A DNA stretch of 64,000 nucleotides from the NCBI GenBank assembly GCA_964195425.1, contig CAXMOM010000013.1, positions 62,001-126,000 on the forward strand, given 5' to 3'. Below are positions 7,665 through 17,542 of this stretch, piece by piece. Under the pieces are notes generated by a model, which was given only the letters and a program-made list of their open reading frames with translations, did not search any database and was not told where the DNA came from. Made by a program: the position numbers and the translations under genes. This stretch comes from Glaciecola sp964195425. GTDB taxonomy: Bacteria > Pseudomonadota > Gammaproteobacteria > Enterobacterales > Alteromonadaceae. Every line of letters starts with the position of its first letter. Position 1 is the first letter of the stretch.

Positions 7665-10600
7665 ATGCCAAAACGTACCGACATCAAAAGTATTTTGATC
7701 CTTGGCGCGGGCCCTATTGTTATAGGGCAAGCCTGCGAATTCGATTATTCTGGCGCTCAAGCTTGTAAAGCTTTGCGCGAAGAAGGTTACCGAGTCATAT
7801 TGGTTAATTCTAACCCAGCCACCATCATGACTGATCCTGAAATGGCCGATGCCACCTACATTGAGCCAATACACTGGGAAGTTGTTCGAAACATTATTGC
7901 CAAAGAACGTCCTGACGTTATTTTACCTACAATGGGCGGACAAACCGCCCTTAATTGCGCACTCGATTTAGATAAATATGGCGTATTAAAAGAATTCGAC
8001 GTTGAGTTAATAGGCGCAACTGCCGACGCTATTGACAAAGCAGAAGATAGGTCACGTTTCGACAAGGCTATGAAGTCTATTAACTTAGAATGTCCACGGG
8101 CAGAAATAGCACATACTTTAGAAAAAGCGCAAGACGTAGTCACTAGAATTGGCTTTCCATGCATTATTCGTCCCTCGTTTACTATGGGCGGTAGCGGTGG
8201 TGGTATTGCTTATAACATTGATGAATTTAACGAAATTTGTACTCGCGGTTTAGATTTATCGCCTACGTCAGAGCTGCTTATCGACGAGTCACTCATTGGC
8301 TGGAAAGAGTATGAAATGGAAGTGGTACGCGATAAAGCAGACAACTGCATTATTATATGTACCATTGAGAATATTGACCCCATGGGCGTGCATACCGGTG
8401 ATTCTATCACGGTTGCTCCAGCACAAACTTTGACGGATAAAGAATTTCAGATTATGCGTAATGCTGCAATAGCAGTACTGCGTGAAATTGGTGTGGAAAC
8501 AGGTGGCTCAAACGTCCAGTTTGGTATTGATCCTGAAACCGGCCGAATGGTGATTATTGAAATGAATCCAAGAGTGTCAAGATCGTCTGCGCTAGCATCC
8601 AAAGCAACGGGTTTTCCCATTGCTAAAATTGCCGCTAAGCTTGCTATTGGTTACACCCTTGATGAACTAGACAATGACATTACGGGTGGCAAAACGCCGG
8701 CCTCATTCGAACCTTCTATCGATTATGTAGTGACTAAAATTCCACGGTTTAACTTTGAAAAATTTGCCGGTGCGAACGATCGTTTAACCACGCAAATGAA
8801 GTCAGTCGGCGAAGTAATGGCCATTGGCCGTAATCAACAAGAATCTTTGCAAAAAGCACTGCGTGGATTAGAAGTTGGCGCGACCGGTTTAAACCCAATT
8901 GTTGACTTAAACGACCCTGAAGCAAAAAACAAAATCGTGTTTGAATTACGTGAACCTGGTGCTGAACGTATTTGGTACATTGGCGATGCCTTTAGAATGG
9001 GAATGACGGTTGATGAAGTCTTTACCTTAACTAATATAGACCGATGGTACTTAGTCCAAATTGAAGACATTGTTAAACAAGAAGCGTTAATTCAAACTTT
9101 GGGATTAGGGGGCATAGACGAAGATTTTATGTACGCATTAAAACGCAAAGGTTTTGCTGATGCACGTATTGCTGAATTGACCTTAGTCGCTGAAGATGAC
9201 GTTCGTGGCAAACGCCTTGATATGTCGATAAAGCCTGTTTATAAACGCGTGGATACCTGCGCGGCAGAGTTCTCAACGTCTACGGCTTACATGTATTCAA
9301 CGTATGATGAAGAGTGTGAGGCGCAGCCGTCGTCTAAGCCTAAAATAATGATTATAGGCGGTGGACCGAACCGAATTGGTCAAGGCATTGAATTTGATTA
9401 TTGCTGTGTACATGCAGCCTTGGCATTGCGCGATGATGGTTATGAAACCATTATGGTCAACTGTAATCCAGAAACAGTATCTACCGACTACGATACTTCA
9501 GACCGCTTATATTTTGAGTCAGTTACACTAGAAGATGTGTTAGAAATTTGCAGAGTAGAGCAGCCTGAAGGCGTAATTGTGCAATATGGCGGCCAAACAC
9601 CGCTTAAGCTTGCACGTGCATTGAAAGAAAATGGAGTCAATATAATCGGCACGCAGCCAGATGCAATTGACCGAGCAGAAGATCGTGAACGTTTTCAGCA
9701 AATGGTCAATAAGTTAGGCCTCAAACAGCCCGCTAATGCAACTGTTAGTAATATGGAACAAGCCCTAGAGAACGCTGAGAATATCGGTTTTCCTTTAGTG
9801 GTTCGTCCTTCATATGTATTGGGCGGTCGAGCAATGGAAATTGTGTATGACCTTAAAGATTTAAAACGCTACTTAACTGAAGCTGTGAAGGTTTCTAACG
9901 ACTCTCCAGTATTGCTTGATAGGTTTTTAGATGATGCTATTGAAGTAGACGTAGACGCTATTTGTGACGGCACAGACGTCGTCATTGGCGGTATTATGGA
10001 GCATATTGAACAAGCGGGTGTGCATTCGGGTGATTCAGCCTGCAGCTTACCGCCTTATTCTTTGTCAAAAGAAATTCAAGATGTAATGCGTAAGCAGGTA
10101 GCCCAAATGGCGCTAGAATTAGGCGTTATTGGCCTTATGAATACTCAGTTTGCGATTAAAGACAACGAAGTTTATTTGATTGAAGTTAACCCACGCGCGG
10201 CTAGAACGGTGCCATTTGTTTCTAAAGCAACGGGCGTACCTTTGGCAAAAATTGCGGCCAGAGTCATGGCGGGGAAGTCCCTTGCTAGCCAGGGAATTAC
10301 GAAAGAAACTATACCGCCATTTTATTCAGTTAAAGAGGTCGTGTTACCTTTCGCTAAGTTCCAAGGCGTCGATCCTTTGCTAGGCCCAGAAATGCGCTCA
10401 ACAGGTGAAGTGATGGGCATAGGGACGAATTTTGAAGAAGCTTATGCAAAAGCAGGATTAGGCGCTAGTTCACCACTGCCTAAAAAAGGTAAGGTGTTGG
10501 TGTCGGTGCGTAATAACGACAAACACCGCGTACTCGATTTGGCCAAAGTGGTAATTGAAAATGGATTTACGCTTGAAGCTACCAGTGGGACTGCTAAATT

Positions 10601-10886
10601 TATAAACGAAGGTGGTTATGAATGTTCAGTCGTCAATAAATTGTTAGAAGGGCGGCCCAATATAGTAGATTTTATTAAAAATGGTGCGTACACCTATATT
10701 GTGAATACCACAGAAGGGCGTCAAGCCATTACCGACTCTGTCTATATTAGAAGCGAAGCACTATTAAACAAAGTGGCATACACCACTACGTTAAATGCAG
10801 CGTTTGCGACTATGCAATCAAAAACCGCCGACGCGTATAAAAATGTGAATTCCATACAAGAATTACATAAGCAAATTGACGCTTAA
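7665..10886 (+). CDS. carB: Carbamoyl-phosphate synthase large subunit
   Basis: This 1073-residue protein equals the E. coli length. Two homologous ATP-grasp halves are visible: the first begins with the SILILGAGPIVIGQACEFDY-type motif, the second near residue 560 with IMIIGGGPNRIGQGIEFDY. The first half makes carboxyphosphate, the second phosphorylates carbamate, an oligomerisation segment lies between them, and the last roughly 140 residues form the MGS-like allosteric domain. It works as a heterodimer with CarA, whose gene ends 11 bases upstream. The product feeds pyrimidine and arginine synthesis. Confidence 0.98.
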   Translation: MPKRTDIKSILILGAGPIVIGQACEFDYSGAQACKALREEGYRVILVNSNPATIMTDPEMADATYIEPIHWEVVRNIIAKERPDVILPTMGGQTALNCALDLDKYGVLKEFDVELIGATADAIDKAEDRSRFDKAMKSINLECPRAEIAHTLEKAQDVVTRIGFPCIIRPSFTMGGSGGGIAYNIDEFNEICTRGLDLSPTSELLIDESLIGWKEYEMEVVRDKADNCIIICTIENIDPMGVHTGDSITVAPAQTLTDKEFQIMRNAAIAVLREIGVETGGSNVQFGIDPETGRMVIIEMNPRVSRSSALASKATGFPIAKIAAKLAIGYTLDELDNDITGGKTPASFEPSIDYVVTKIPRFNFEKFAGANDRLTTQMKSVGEVMAIGRNQQESLQKALRGLEVGATGLNPIVDLNDPEAKNKIVFELREPGAERIWYIGDAFRMGMTVDEVFTLTNIDRWYLVQIEDIVKQEALIQTLGLGGIDEDFMYALKRKGFADARIAELTLVAEDDVRGKRLDMSIKPVYKRVDTCAAEFSTSTAYMYSTYDEECEAQPSSKPKIMIIGGGPNRIGQGIEFDYCCVHAALALRDDGYETIMVNCNPETVSTDYDTSDRLYFESVTLEDVLEICRVEQPEGVIVQYGGQTPLKLARALKENGVNIIGTQPDAIDRAEDRERFQQMVNKLGLKQPANATVSNMEQALENAENIGFPLVVRPSYVLGGRAMEIVYDLKDLKRYLTEAVKVSNDSPVLLDRFLDDAIEVDVDAICDGTDVVIGGIMEHIEQAGVHSGDSACSLPPYSLSKEIQDVMRKQVAQMALELGVIGLMNTQFAIKDNEVYLIEVNPRAARTVPFVSKATGVPLAKIAARVMAGKSLASQGITKETIPPFYSVKEVVLPFAKFQGVDPLLGPEMRSTGEVMGIGTNFEEAYAKAGLGASSPLPKKGKVLVSVRNNDKHRVLDLAKVVIENGFTLEATSGTAKFINEGGYECSVVNKLLEGRPNIVDFIKNGAYTYIVNTTEGRQAITDSVYIRSEALLNKVAYTTTLNAAFATMQSKTADAYKNVNSIQELHKQIDA

Positions 10887-10943
10887 AAGCCTACCCAGAC
10901 TAGACCGATTGTTTTATACTACTGTCCTAACAATCAAAGAAAT

Positions 10944-10973
10944 CGAACGCGTTTAGCGTTCGTTTTCTGTTTT
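10944..10973 (+). terminator. Intrinsic terminator after carB
   Basis: CGAACGC / GCGTTCG is a perfect 7-bp stem with a 5-base loop, followed by TTTTCTGTTTT. It lies about 60 bases past the carB stop, so greA probably has its own promoter in the remaining 150 bases. Confidence 0.85.
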
Positions 10974-11127
10974 ACTGTTGAATTTATATCGTGAAAAATG
11001 CTTAGCAATCTCCTTTTATTGCTGAGTGCGATGACTTTTTATATCGCTGTGCAATGCTATATATCACTATGCATTACTATGCCGACTATTCAACACACCA
11101 TAATAAAAGAATGATAAGAGAATAAGA

Positions 11128-11607
11128 ATGGCGACTACATATCCAATGACCCTGTTAGGGGCGCAAAAACTGCGTGAAGAGTTAAATGAGTTAAAGTCTA
11201 AAGTAAGACCACGGATCATTAAATCTATTGCTGAGGCCAGAGAGCACGGCGATTTAAAAGAAAATGCAGAGTATCATGCTGCCCGCGATCAACAGAGTTT
11301 TTGTGAAGGACGTATTCAAGATATTGAAGGTAAATTGTCTGGCGCTCAAATTATTGACGTGACCAAAATGACTAATAACGGAAAAGTCATCTTTGGTGCA
11401 ACCGTTAGATTATTGAACGTCGATACCGATGAAGAAATTCAGTATCATATAGTGGGTGATGATGAATCCGATTTGAAAAATGGTCGTATATCCGTTAATT
11501 CCCCCATTGCCCGCGGTTTAATAGGTAAAGAACTTGACGATGTATCAATCATTAAAACCCCAGTGGGCGTAGTTGAATACGAAATAATTCAAGTTGATTA
11601 TAAGTAA
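11128..11607 (+). CDS. greA: Transcription elongation factor GreA
   Basis: At 159 residues this is close to the standard 158. The N-terminal coiled coil carries the tip motif EHGDLKENAEYH, whose acidic residues enter the RNA polymerase secondary channel and stimulate cleavage of backtracked RNA. The C-terminal FKBP-like domain ends in VEYEIIQVDYK. It lies downstream of carAB as in many relatives but after a terminator, so it is likely transcribed separately. It converges on the SulP gene, with only about 20 bases between the stop codons. Confidence 0.97.
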   Translation: MATTYPMTLLGAQKLREELNELKSKVRPRIIKSIAEAREHGDLKENAEYHAARDQQSFCEGRIQDIEGKLSGAQIIDVTKMTNNGKVIFGATVRLLNVDTDEEIQYHIVGDDESDLKNGRISVNSPIARGLIGKELDDVSIIKTPVGVVEYEIIQVDYK

Positions 11608-11630
11608 AATAAAAGCCAACTATAAATAGC

Positions 11631-13289
11631 CTATATATAGTTATCATTCGCTAACTTTTTAAGCGCAAGCTCCAATGCTTGCGTTCTGTTATGCACAAAG
11701 TCGGCATCGTTGAGCATAGTTTCAAAGCCCATGCGCATTAACTTTTCTTTGTCCTGTGGTCTTTTGACTAACATGACTACTTTCTTATCTAAGCTTTGAG
11801 CATCTTTTACTAAGTTCTCGATGGTAAGCGCAATGGTATCATCTAAGAACGACACATCACTTAAATCTACTATCAGCGCATGATGATCTCCCAAGCTGCC
11901 TAGTTCACGTGACAAGGCTTTTGACACGCCAAATATCATAGTCCCACTCAAATAAAAGTAGAGCAGTTGACCCTGTGCTTTATTAAGCAAACCTTGTTGC
12001 TCTTTGGTAAGGGGCAAACGTCCATCTACATCACTAATTGCTTTTATATTTTTTTCTTGAGAGGTACTGAGCTTCTCAATGGTAATGATGTTCGCAATAA
12101 ATACACCAATGCCTACTGCAACCACTAAATCGACAAAGACAGTGAGTAGCAATACTGCATACATGATTAGACTTGTTTGTTTGGATACTTTGTGTGCTCG
12201 CTTTATAAAGCTCCAGTCAAGGATATCGATCCCTACTTTAATTGCAATCCCCGCTAATACTGCGATGGGAATGACCGAAATTAAGGATGATGCGCCAAAT
12301 ATCGCGACGACTAATATCGCCACCCTCGTTAAACCCGATAGTGCAGATTTTGCGCCGGTTTGGATATTTACCACAGTACCCATTGTTGCCCCTGCGCCTG
12401 GTAGGCCACCAAACAAACCTGAGACCAAATTACCCATGCCTTGGCCAATTAACTCTTTGTCTGACTTGTGCTCACTTCGTGTAAGGTTGTCGGCAATAAC
12501 AGAGGTTAACATTGAATCAATACAGCCCAGAATACCTAGCACAATACCATCGAGTATCATTGTTTGCAGTAGTTCAGGGGTAAATGTGGGAAATACTAAT
12601 GAGGGTAAACTTACATCTATTTCGCCTATACGTTTAATATTAGGGTCGGAAAGTACGTATACAGAAATTACTGAAATAACCACAAGTGCTATTAATTGTG
12701 GCGGTACCCACTGTTTGATTCTTCTTGGTGTAAAGAAAATTAGCGCTAGCGTTGCCAAGGCCATACCGGCTTCAGTTAGACTAAATTGTGATAAGGTGTT
12801 GGGGAGGTCTGAAATAGCACCAGTAACGCCTCCACTAGGAGCACTAGCGCCTATAGCGGGTGCAAATTGCATGATGATTAGAATGCAGCCAATGCCGGAC
12901 ATAAAGCCGCTTATCACGCTGTAGGGCATTAGGGTGATGTACTTCCCAAGTTTTAGCATACCAAACAGTATTTGCGTTAATCCGGCTATCATGACCACAG
13001 TAAATGCCATAGCAAGCCCAGTTTCAGGATATCTAGCAACCATCGCCGTGACTACCGCGGCCATAATCACTGTCATGGGGCCTGTTGGTTCTGATATTAA
13101 GGTAGGTGTGCCACCAAATAATGCGGCAAAGAAACCAATAATAATTGCGCCATATAATCCTGCCTCAGGACCCGCGCCCGACGCTACACCAAACGCTAAG
13201 GCTAGCGGTAACGAAACAATTGCAGCGGTTAATCCACCAAGAATATCGCCTTTTAAGCTTTTACGATTAATAGTGTTAAAAATTTTCAA
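11631..13289 (-). CDS. SulP-family anion transporter with STAS domain
   Basis: This 552-residue membrane protein has the SulP layout: about 10-14 hydrophobic segments over residues 15-410, then a cytoplasmic STAS domain at roughly 430-540. The N-terminus carries the conserved GDILGGLTAAIVSLPLALAFG segment, and the core has the Pro/Gly-rich SEPTGPMTVI motif. In the STAS domain the site equivalent to the regulatory Ser of anti-sigma antagonists reads FLDDTIA. Family members transport sulfate, bicarbonate or dicarboxylates. The substrate cannot be read from sequence, although bicarbonate uptake is common in marine relatives (inference). A short AT-rich gap separates it from lnt, encoded upstream on the same strand. 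Confidence 0.9.
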   Translation of the reverse strand: MKIFNTINRKSLKGDILGGLTAAIVSLPLALAFGVASGAGPEAGLYGAIIIGFFAALFGGTPTLISEPTGPMTVIMAAVVTAMVARYPETGLAMAFTVVMIAGLTQILFGMLKLGKYITLMPYSVISGFMSGIGCILIIMQFAPAIGASAPSGGVTGAISDLPNTLSQFSLTEAGMALATLALIFFTPRRIKQWVPPQLIALVVISVISVYVLSDPNIKRIGEIDVSLPSLVFPTFTPELLQTMILDGIVLGILGCIDSMLTSVIADNLTRSEHKSDKELIGQGMGNLVSGLFGGLPGAGATMGTVVNIQTGAKSALSGLTRVAILVVAIFGASSLISVIPIAVLAGIAIKVGIDILDWSFIKRAHKVSKQTSLIMYAVLLLTVFVDLVVAVGIGVFIANIITIEKLSTSQEKNIKAISDVDGRLPLTKEQQGLLNKAQGQLLYFYLSGTMIFGVSKALSRELGSLGDHHALIVDLSDVSFLDDTIALTIENLVKDAQSLDKKVVMLVKRPQDKEKLMRMGFETMLNDADFVHNRTQALELALKKLANDNYI

Positions 13290-13367
13290 GTAATTCTCTT
13301 TGTGTAGAGCAAGCTTTTAATGCTCAAAAAATAAGGCGCTTTATTTGCACCATATTATATATGATTT

Positions 13368-14900
13368 TTATTTATTGCTGGTCGGTTCAGGTACCAACTT
13401 AGCCGCTTTGCGAGAAACCACAATGCCGCCTAAAAAACTGCTTAGCGCAAGTATCCAAATAGGCCAATCACCATATCGTCGATAAGGCGTATATCCTTCA
13501 ACAAGGGTAATAACGTCCTCAAGTACTAGTGCTTCAAATTGTGGTAATTGACTTTGAATGTGCCCTTCATGATTAACAATAGCGGTAACCCCATTGTTAG
13601 TTGCACGTAATACAGGTAAACCAAACTCTTTTGCACGCACTTGTGCTATTTGCAAATGTTGATGTGGACCATGAGAGTCGCCAAACCAAGCGTCATTACT
13701 CACAGTTACAATAGCCTGAGATTGTTCAGTCAGGTTGGCAGCAATTTGTTTTGGAAAAGCAATTTCAAAGCACATTGCGGGAGTGAAAAAGGTATTTCCA
13801 GCCACTAGATTTGCTTGAACATAATCACCTCTAGTAAAAGATGACATGGGTAAATCAAAAATAGGGGCCATTGGCCTTAGTAATGTTTCGAAAGGGACAA
13901 ATTCGCCTATAGGCAATAAATGGTGCTTTGAAAAGCGCTTACTATGATTTAATTTGTAGGGCTGAGTATTGGAGCCAGTATCTATTCCCAATGCAATTAA
14001 AGAGTTGTAGGCAATGTCGGTTTGTAAATCATAATTTATTATGCCAGTAATAAGCCCTGTACTGGTATTAGTTGCCTTGGTATCTAATGTTATTAGATAC
14101 CGTTGTACTAGTGATTCTAATTTAGGCACTGCGGCTTCAGGCCATATAACAATGTCTTTGTTCCAAAAGGGCTCGGTCATTACCATATATTTATCCATCG
14201 CCATTTTATCTTTTTTAGGATCAAATCGCATAGATTGCGCAATATTGCCTTGTACCAAGGCAACGGTTTTAGTTATGCCCGTTGGCGTACTCCACTGTAT
14301 ATTGCTTAATGCTATAGAACTAATGGTAAAAACGAGCGCTGGTATGCCAGCGTGAAGCCATTGTTTTTGTGCAATACCTATTGCAGCGCTGCAGGTCACT
14401 ACTATCATAAGTGCACTTAAGCCAATTTCACCAATTATGGGATACCAAATACTAAATATACTGCTCGTTTGCGAATAACCAATAGACAACCACGGGAAGC
14501 CAGTCATTGCCCAAGCGCGTATCCATTCCATAAATAACCAAGCAAAAGGTAGACAAAGCGGCCATAAAGCAGGCTTAAAAAACCGTGAAGTTAATGCGAT
14601 CAATGCTGCAGGAAAAAGTGCCAAATAACCACATAGCATTAGCATAAGCATAAGTGAGGCTATAAGCGGGAGGCCTCCAAATTCGGCTATGCTGACATGA
14701 ACCCAAGAAATACCCGCACCAAAATAACCTAGACCAAACCACCAAGCACTTTTGAAGGGCGTTGTTGTTTGGTAGGCAAGTAAGTATATACAGACGGGTA
14801 AAACTGCAAAAATAAGGAACCAGTAGTTAAAAGGTGCAAACGCGAAGGTAAGGCTCGCACCTAAACAAAAAAGTAGTATATTTACAGCTAAGGAAGTCAG
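13368..14900 (-). CDS. lnt: Apolipoprotein N-acyltransferase, probable CTG start
   Basis: Lnt adds the third acyl chain to lipoproteins at the inner membrane. The nitrilase-type triad region is present: Glu in WPEAAVP, Lys in KHHLLPIGEFVP and Cys in AMCFEI. Transmembrane helices flank it. The first ATG (14651) would give only 427 residues and lose a conserved N-terminus. The same frame stays open upstream and encodes recognisable Lnt sequence (FAFAPFNYW, FGLGYFGAGISWVHVSIA). The frame there has no ATG, GTG or TTG. A CTG at 14900 lies one base after the corC stop and has GGAG inside the corC end as a ribosome site. It gives 510 residues against 512 in E. coli. The function is secure and the start is inferred. 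Confidence 0.93.
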   Translation of the reverse strand: MTSLAVNILLFCLGASLTFAFAPFNYWFLIFAVLPVCIYLLAYQTTTPFKSAWWFGLGYFGAGISWVHVSIAEFGGLPLIASLMLMLMLCGYLALFPAALIALTSRFFKPALWPLCLPFAWLFMEWIRAWAMTGFPWLSIGYSQTSSIFSIWYPIIGEIGLSALMIVVTCSAAIGIAQKQWLHAGIPALVFTISSIALSNIQWSTPTGITKTVALVQGNIAQSMRFDPKKDKMAMDKYMVMTEPFWNKDIVIWPEAAVPKLESLVQRYLITLDTKATNTSTGLITGIINYDLQTDIAYNSLIALGIDTGSNTQPYKLNHSKRFSKHHLLPIGEFVPFETLLRPMAPIFDLPMSSFTRGDYVQANLVAGNTFFTPAMCFEIAFPKQIAANLTEQSQAIVTVSNDAWFGDSHGPHQHLQIAQVRAKEFGLPVLRATNNGVTAIVNHEGHIQSQLPQFEALVLEDVITLVEGYTPYRRYGDWPIWILALSSFLGGIVVSRKAAKLVPEPTSNK

Positions 14901-14901
14901 G

Positions 14902-15762
14902 CTAACTCTCCAGTTCTGGCAAGTACACCTTAAGTTGTAATAGGCGCCGCTTGTCAGAATTAGTCACTTCAAACTGTATATTATCAACATCGATTTTTTC
15001 ACCAGTTTCAGGCATGTGGCCAAAGGCACGCAGCACAACACCGCCGATGGTATCAGAATTACCTGAGTTAAAAGATGATTCAAAAAATTTATTAAAATCG
15101 TCAACTGGGGTCAGAGCTTTAACTGAATAAGTAGATTTGTTTAGCGGGCGTATATTATCATTTTCATCTATTTCATCATCGTATTCATCTTCAATTTCGC
15201 CTACGATAAGCTCTAATATATCTTCAATGGTAACTAAGCCTGATACGCCGCCATATTCGTCGACCACTATTGCCATATGATAGCGTTGTTGCCTAAAGTC
15301 CTTTAGCAGAACATCAACCCGTTTGCTTTCAGGCACAATTACCGCTTCGCGAATAACATCTTTAAGTACAAAACTTTTTTCGTCGTTAAAGGCATAAGGA
15401 AGCAAGTCTTTTGCAAGTAATATACCTTCAATATGGTCTTTGTCTTCACTAATTACAGGAAAACGACTATGGGCAGAATCTAATACTAAGGGTAAAAATT
15501 GGTCAACCGACTGTTCAATATCAATGGTGATCATTTGCGCGCGAGGTATCATGATTTCGCGGACTTTAATTTCACTGACACCCATAACACCTTCAATCAT
15601 TTCTTTTGTTTGAGGGTCTATTACTTCTCGGGTTTCAGCATCAGAAATTAAATCTGATAACTCTTCTTTATTTTGCGGCTCTCCTTTAAAGTTGGTCATT
15701 AATTTAGCTAACCAGCTTTTGTTAGAAGAACCGTTGGTTGAGTGGGGGTTATCGTCGCTCAT
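14902..15762 (-). CDS. corC: CorC/YbeX, CBS-pair protein
   Basis: This is a 286-residue soluble protein. A polar N-terminus is followed by two CBS domains, roughly residues 65-190 (VREIMIPRAQMITID at the start, DEYGGVSGLVTIEDILE near the end), and a C-terminal CorC/HlyC transporter-associated domain. In enterobacteria it is linked to magnesium/cobalt efflux, and the ybeX-ybeY-ybeZ cluster is linked to ribosome and RNA metabolism. The gene sits between ybeY and lnt as in E. coli. Its stop codon is one base from the proposed CTG start of lnt, which suggests coupled translation. Confidence 0.95.
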   Translation of the reverse strand: MSDDNPHSTNGSSNKSWLAKLMTNFKGEPQNKEELSDLISDAETREVIDPQTKEMIEGVMGVSEIKVREIMIPRAQMITIDIEQSVDQFLPLVLDSAHSRFPVISEDKDHIEGILLAKDLLPYAFNDEKSFVLKDVIREAVIVPESKRVDVLLKDFRQQRYHMAIVVDEYGGVSGLVTIEDILELIVGEIEDEYDDEIDENDNIRPLNKSTYSVKALTPVDDFNKFFESSFNSGNSDTIGGVVLRAFGHMPETGEKIDVDNIQFEVTNSDKRRLLQLKVYLPELES

Positions 15763-15880
15763 TGTTTTATTTGCATCTTATGTATAGTGTGTAAAGTTAG
15801 TCGGTTTTAGGGTTAAGCATTATTTGCATGCAAAGCTGCAGCCCAAAGTAAAAGTCACATTTAATGTTGTACCGCTATAT

Positions 15881-16423
15881 TCAACTAATTTGATAAGGGT
15901 CGTCAATACCTAATTTGGCTAATATTTTAATTTCAAGGCTTTCCATTTGATCCGCGTCATGACTATCTATATGGTCAAAACCAACTAAGTGCAACATACC
16001 ATGTATGCACATATGGGCCCAATGATGGTGAGGTGATTTGTGCTGTTCGCTAGCTTCATCGCAAACTACCTGCGCGCATATAACCAAATCGCCTAAAAAT
16101 CCACTTTGTACAAAATCAGGTAAATCACTTTCAAAAGACAGTACATTAGTGGGCTTGTCTTTGCCCCTATATTGCGAATTCAGAGATTGAGATTCACCAA
16201 TCGACACAATGCGTATGCTTATTTCCGGTGTTAAATTAGTGGGCTTGTCTTGCAGATTGGCGGTTGATTCAAATGTCATTGCATATGCTAAGCCTAACCA
16301 AGCAAAAATGGAGTCTTTACTTGGTAAGGATTGCTTGGCCGCTTCCTCGACATCACCGGCAAATTGAACATCAACTAAAATAGCCTCGCTCATATCAACC
16401 ACAGTATCTGTAAAAGTTATCAT
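15881..16423 (-). CDS. ybeY: Endoribonuclease YbeY (16S rRNA maturation)
   Basis: This 180-residue protein is somewhat longer than the 155 of E. coli. The extra length is in the N-terminal half and includes the tract TFESTANLQDKPTNLTP. The metal-binding signature HGMLHLVGFDH is intact near the C-terminus, as is the fold segment NVLSFESDLP. YbeY is a single-strand endonuclease needed for 16S rRNA 3'-end maturation and ribosome quality control. It follows ybeZ by nine bases in the same operon. An alternative internal start would shorten it but lacks better support. Confidence 0.95.
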   Translation of the reverse strand: MITFTDTVVDMSEAILVDVQFAGDVEEAAKQSLPSKDSIFAWLGLAYAMTFESTANLQDKPTNLTPEISIRIVSIGESQSLNSQYRGKDKPTNVLSFESDLPDFVQSGFLGDLVICAQVVCDEASEQHKSPHHHWAHMCIHGMLHLVGFDHIDSHDADQMESLEIKILAKLGIDDPYQIS

Positions 16424-16432
16424 TGTTCACTT

Positions 16433-17488
16433 TCATTTACCGCTTGGTCCGGTGTAGTCTTTGTTATTTTGGGCTTGTTTTTCTTGTTTGCTTTTCGCTT
16501 GCAATGCGTCTTGCGTCGACTCATAGTCTTCGTATGCTTGAACAATACGAGCCACTACAGGATGGCGAACTACGTCGGTAGCGGTAAAAAAATTGAAACT
16601 GATATCATTGACATTGTCCAGCACATCAATGGCCTGACGCAATCCGGAGCGTGTGCCCCTAGGTAAATCTACCTGGGTAATATCACCTGTAATGACTGCT
16701 TTTGAGTTAAAGCCAATACGGGTTAAAAACATTTTCATTTGTTCGACAGTGGTATTTTGTGACTCATCAAGAATAATAAATGCGTCGTTTAAAGTACGTC
16801 CTCGCATATAGGCCAGTGGCGCAACTTCAATTACATTGCGTTCAATGAGCTTTTCGACCTTTTCAAATCCAAGCATTTCGAACAATGCGTCGTATAGCGG
16901 GCGTAAATAAGGGTCGACTTTTTGTGATAAATCACCCGGTAAGAACCCTAGTTTTTCACCGGCTTCAACGGCGGGTCGGGTTAAAAGTATACGTCTAACT
17001 TCCTGTCTCTCTAATGCGTCTACTGCACATGCAACCGCTAAATAAGTTTTGCCGGTACCAGCAGGGCCCACTCCAAATGTAATATCATGGGTGAGAACGT
17101 TGGTCACATATTTTGACTGATTAGGGTTTCGAGGTTTTACCACACCACGTTTGGTTTTGATATGGACTTCTTTCGCATAATCACCTGCTTCAGCTCGTTC
17201 TAAGCACTTGGCTTCTTGAATAGCTAAATGCACCTGATTAGGTTCTAAATTCGGAACACTGCCGCGCACAGGCTGTGTTTCTATATACAGAAGTTTCAGC
17301 AATTCACTCGCGCCATTGGCTTGCAGGGGATCGCCATGCACACTAAACTCATTGTTACGATAATTGATTTCTACCCCTAAACGACGTTCTATCTGTTTTA
17401 GATTGTCATCAAATGGGCCACAAAGGCTCGACAAACGTTTAGTATCTTGCGGATCTAGTACCACTTTATTGCTGACTATTTTACTCAA
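16433..17488 (-). CDS. ybeZ: PhoH-like ATPase YbeZ
   Basis: At 351 residues this matches the PhoH-like YbeZ group. An N-terminal KH-like RNA-binding region covers roughly residues 20-95, and an ATPase domain follows with Walker A GPAGTGKT and the Walker B-like segment FIILDESQN. It probably acts as an NTP-driven helper for RNA or ribosome processing together with YbeY, encoded nine bases downstream. The N-terminus MSKIVSNKVVLDPQD is reasonable and preceded by GGAAAC. About 50 bases separate it from miaB upstream, consistent with one miaB-ybeZ-ybeY-corC-lnt unit. Confidence 0.95.
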   Translation of the reverse strand: MSKIVSNKVVLDPQDTKRLSSLCGPFDDNLKQIERRLGVEINYRNNEFSVHGDPLQANGASELLKLLYIETQPVRGSVPNLEPNQVHLAIQEAKCLERAEAGDYAKEVHIKTKRGVVKPRNPNQSKYVTNVLTHDITFGVGPAGTGKTYLAVACAVDALERQEVRRILLTRPAVEAGEKLGFLPGDLSQKVDPYLRPLYDALFEMLGFEKVEKLIERNVIEVAPLAYMRGRTLNDAFIILDESQNTTVEQMKMFLTRIGFNSKAVITGDITQVDLPRGTRSGLRQAIDVLDNVNDISFNFFTATDVVRHPVVARIVQAYEDYESTQDALQAKSKQEKQAQNNKDYTGPSGK

Positions 17489-17542
17489 TGAGTTTCCTTT
17501 TTTATACTATTTTTACTATGCATATATGTTGATTAAACATCG

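Noticed and set aside
12079..12924. 281-codon plus-strand frame opposite the SulP transporter gene
   Set aside because: It is antisense to a strongly supported membrane protein, and its Ile/Pro/Thr-rich sequence is the usual shadow of hydrophobic codons.
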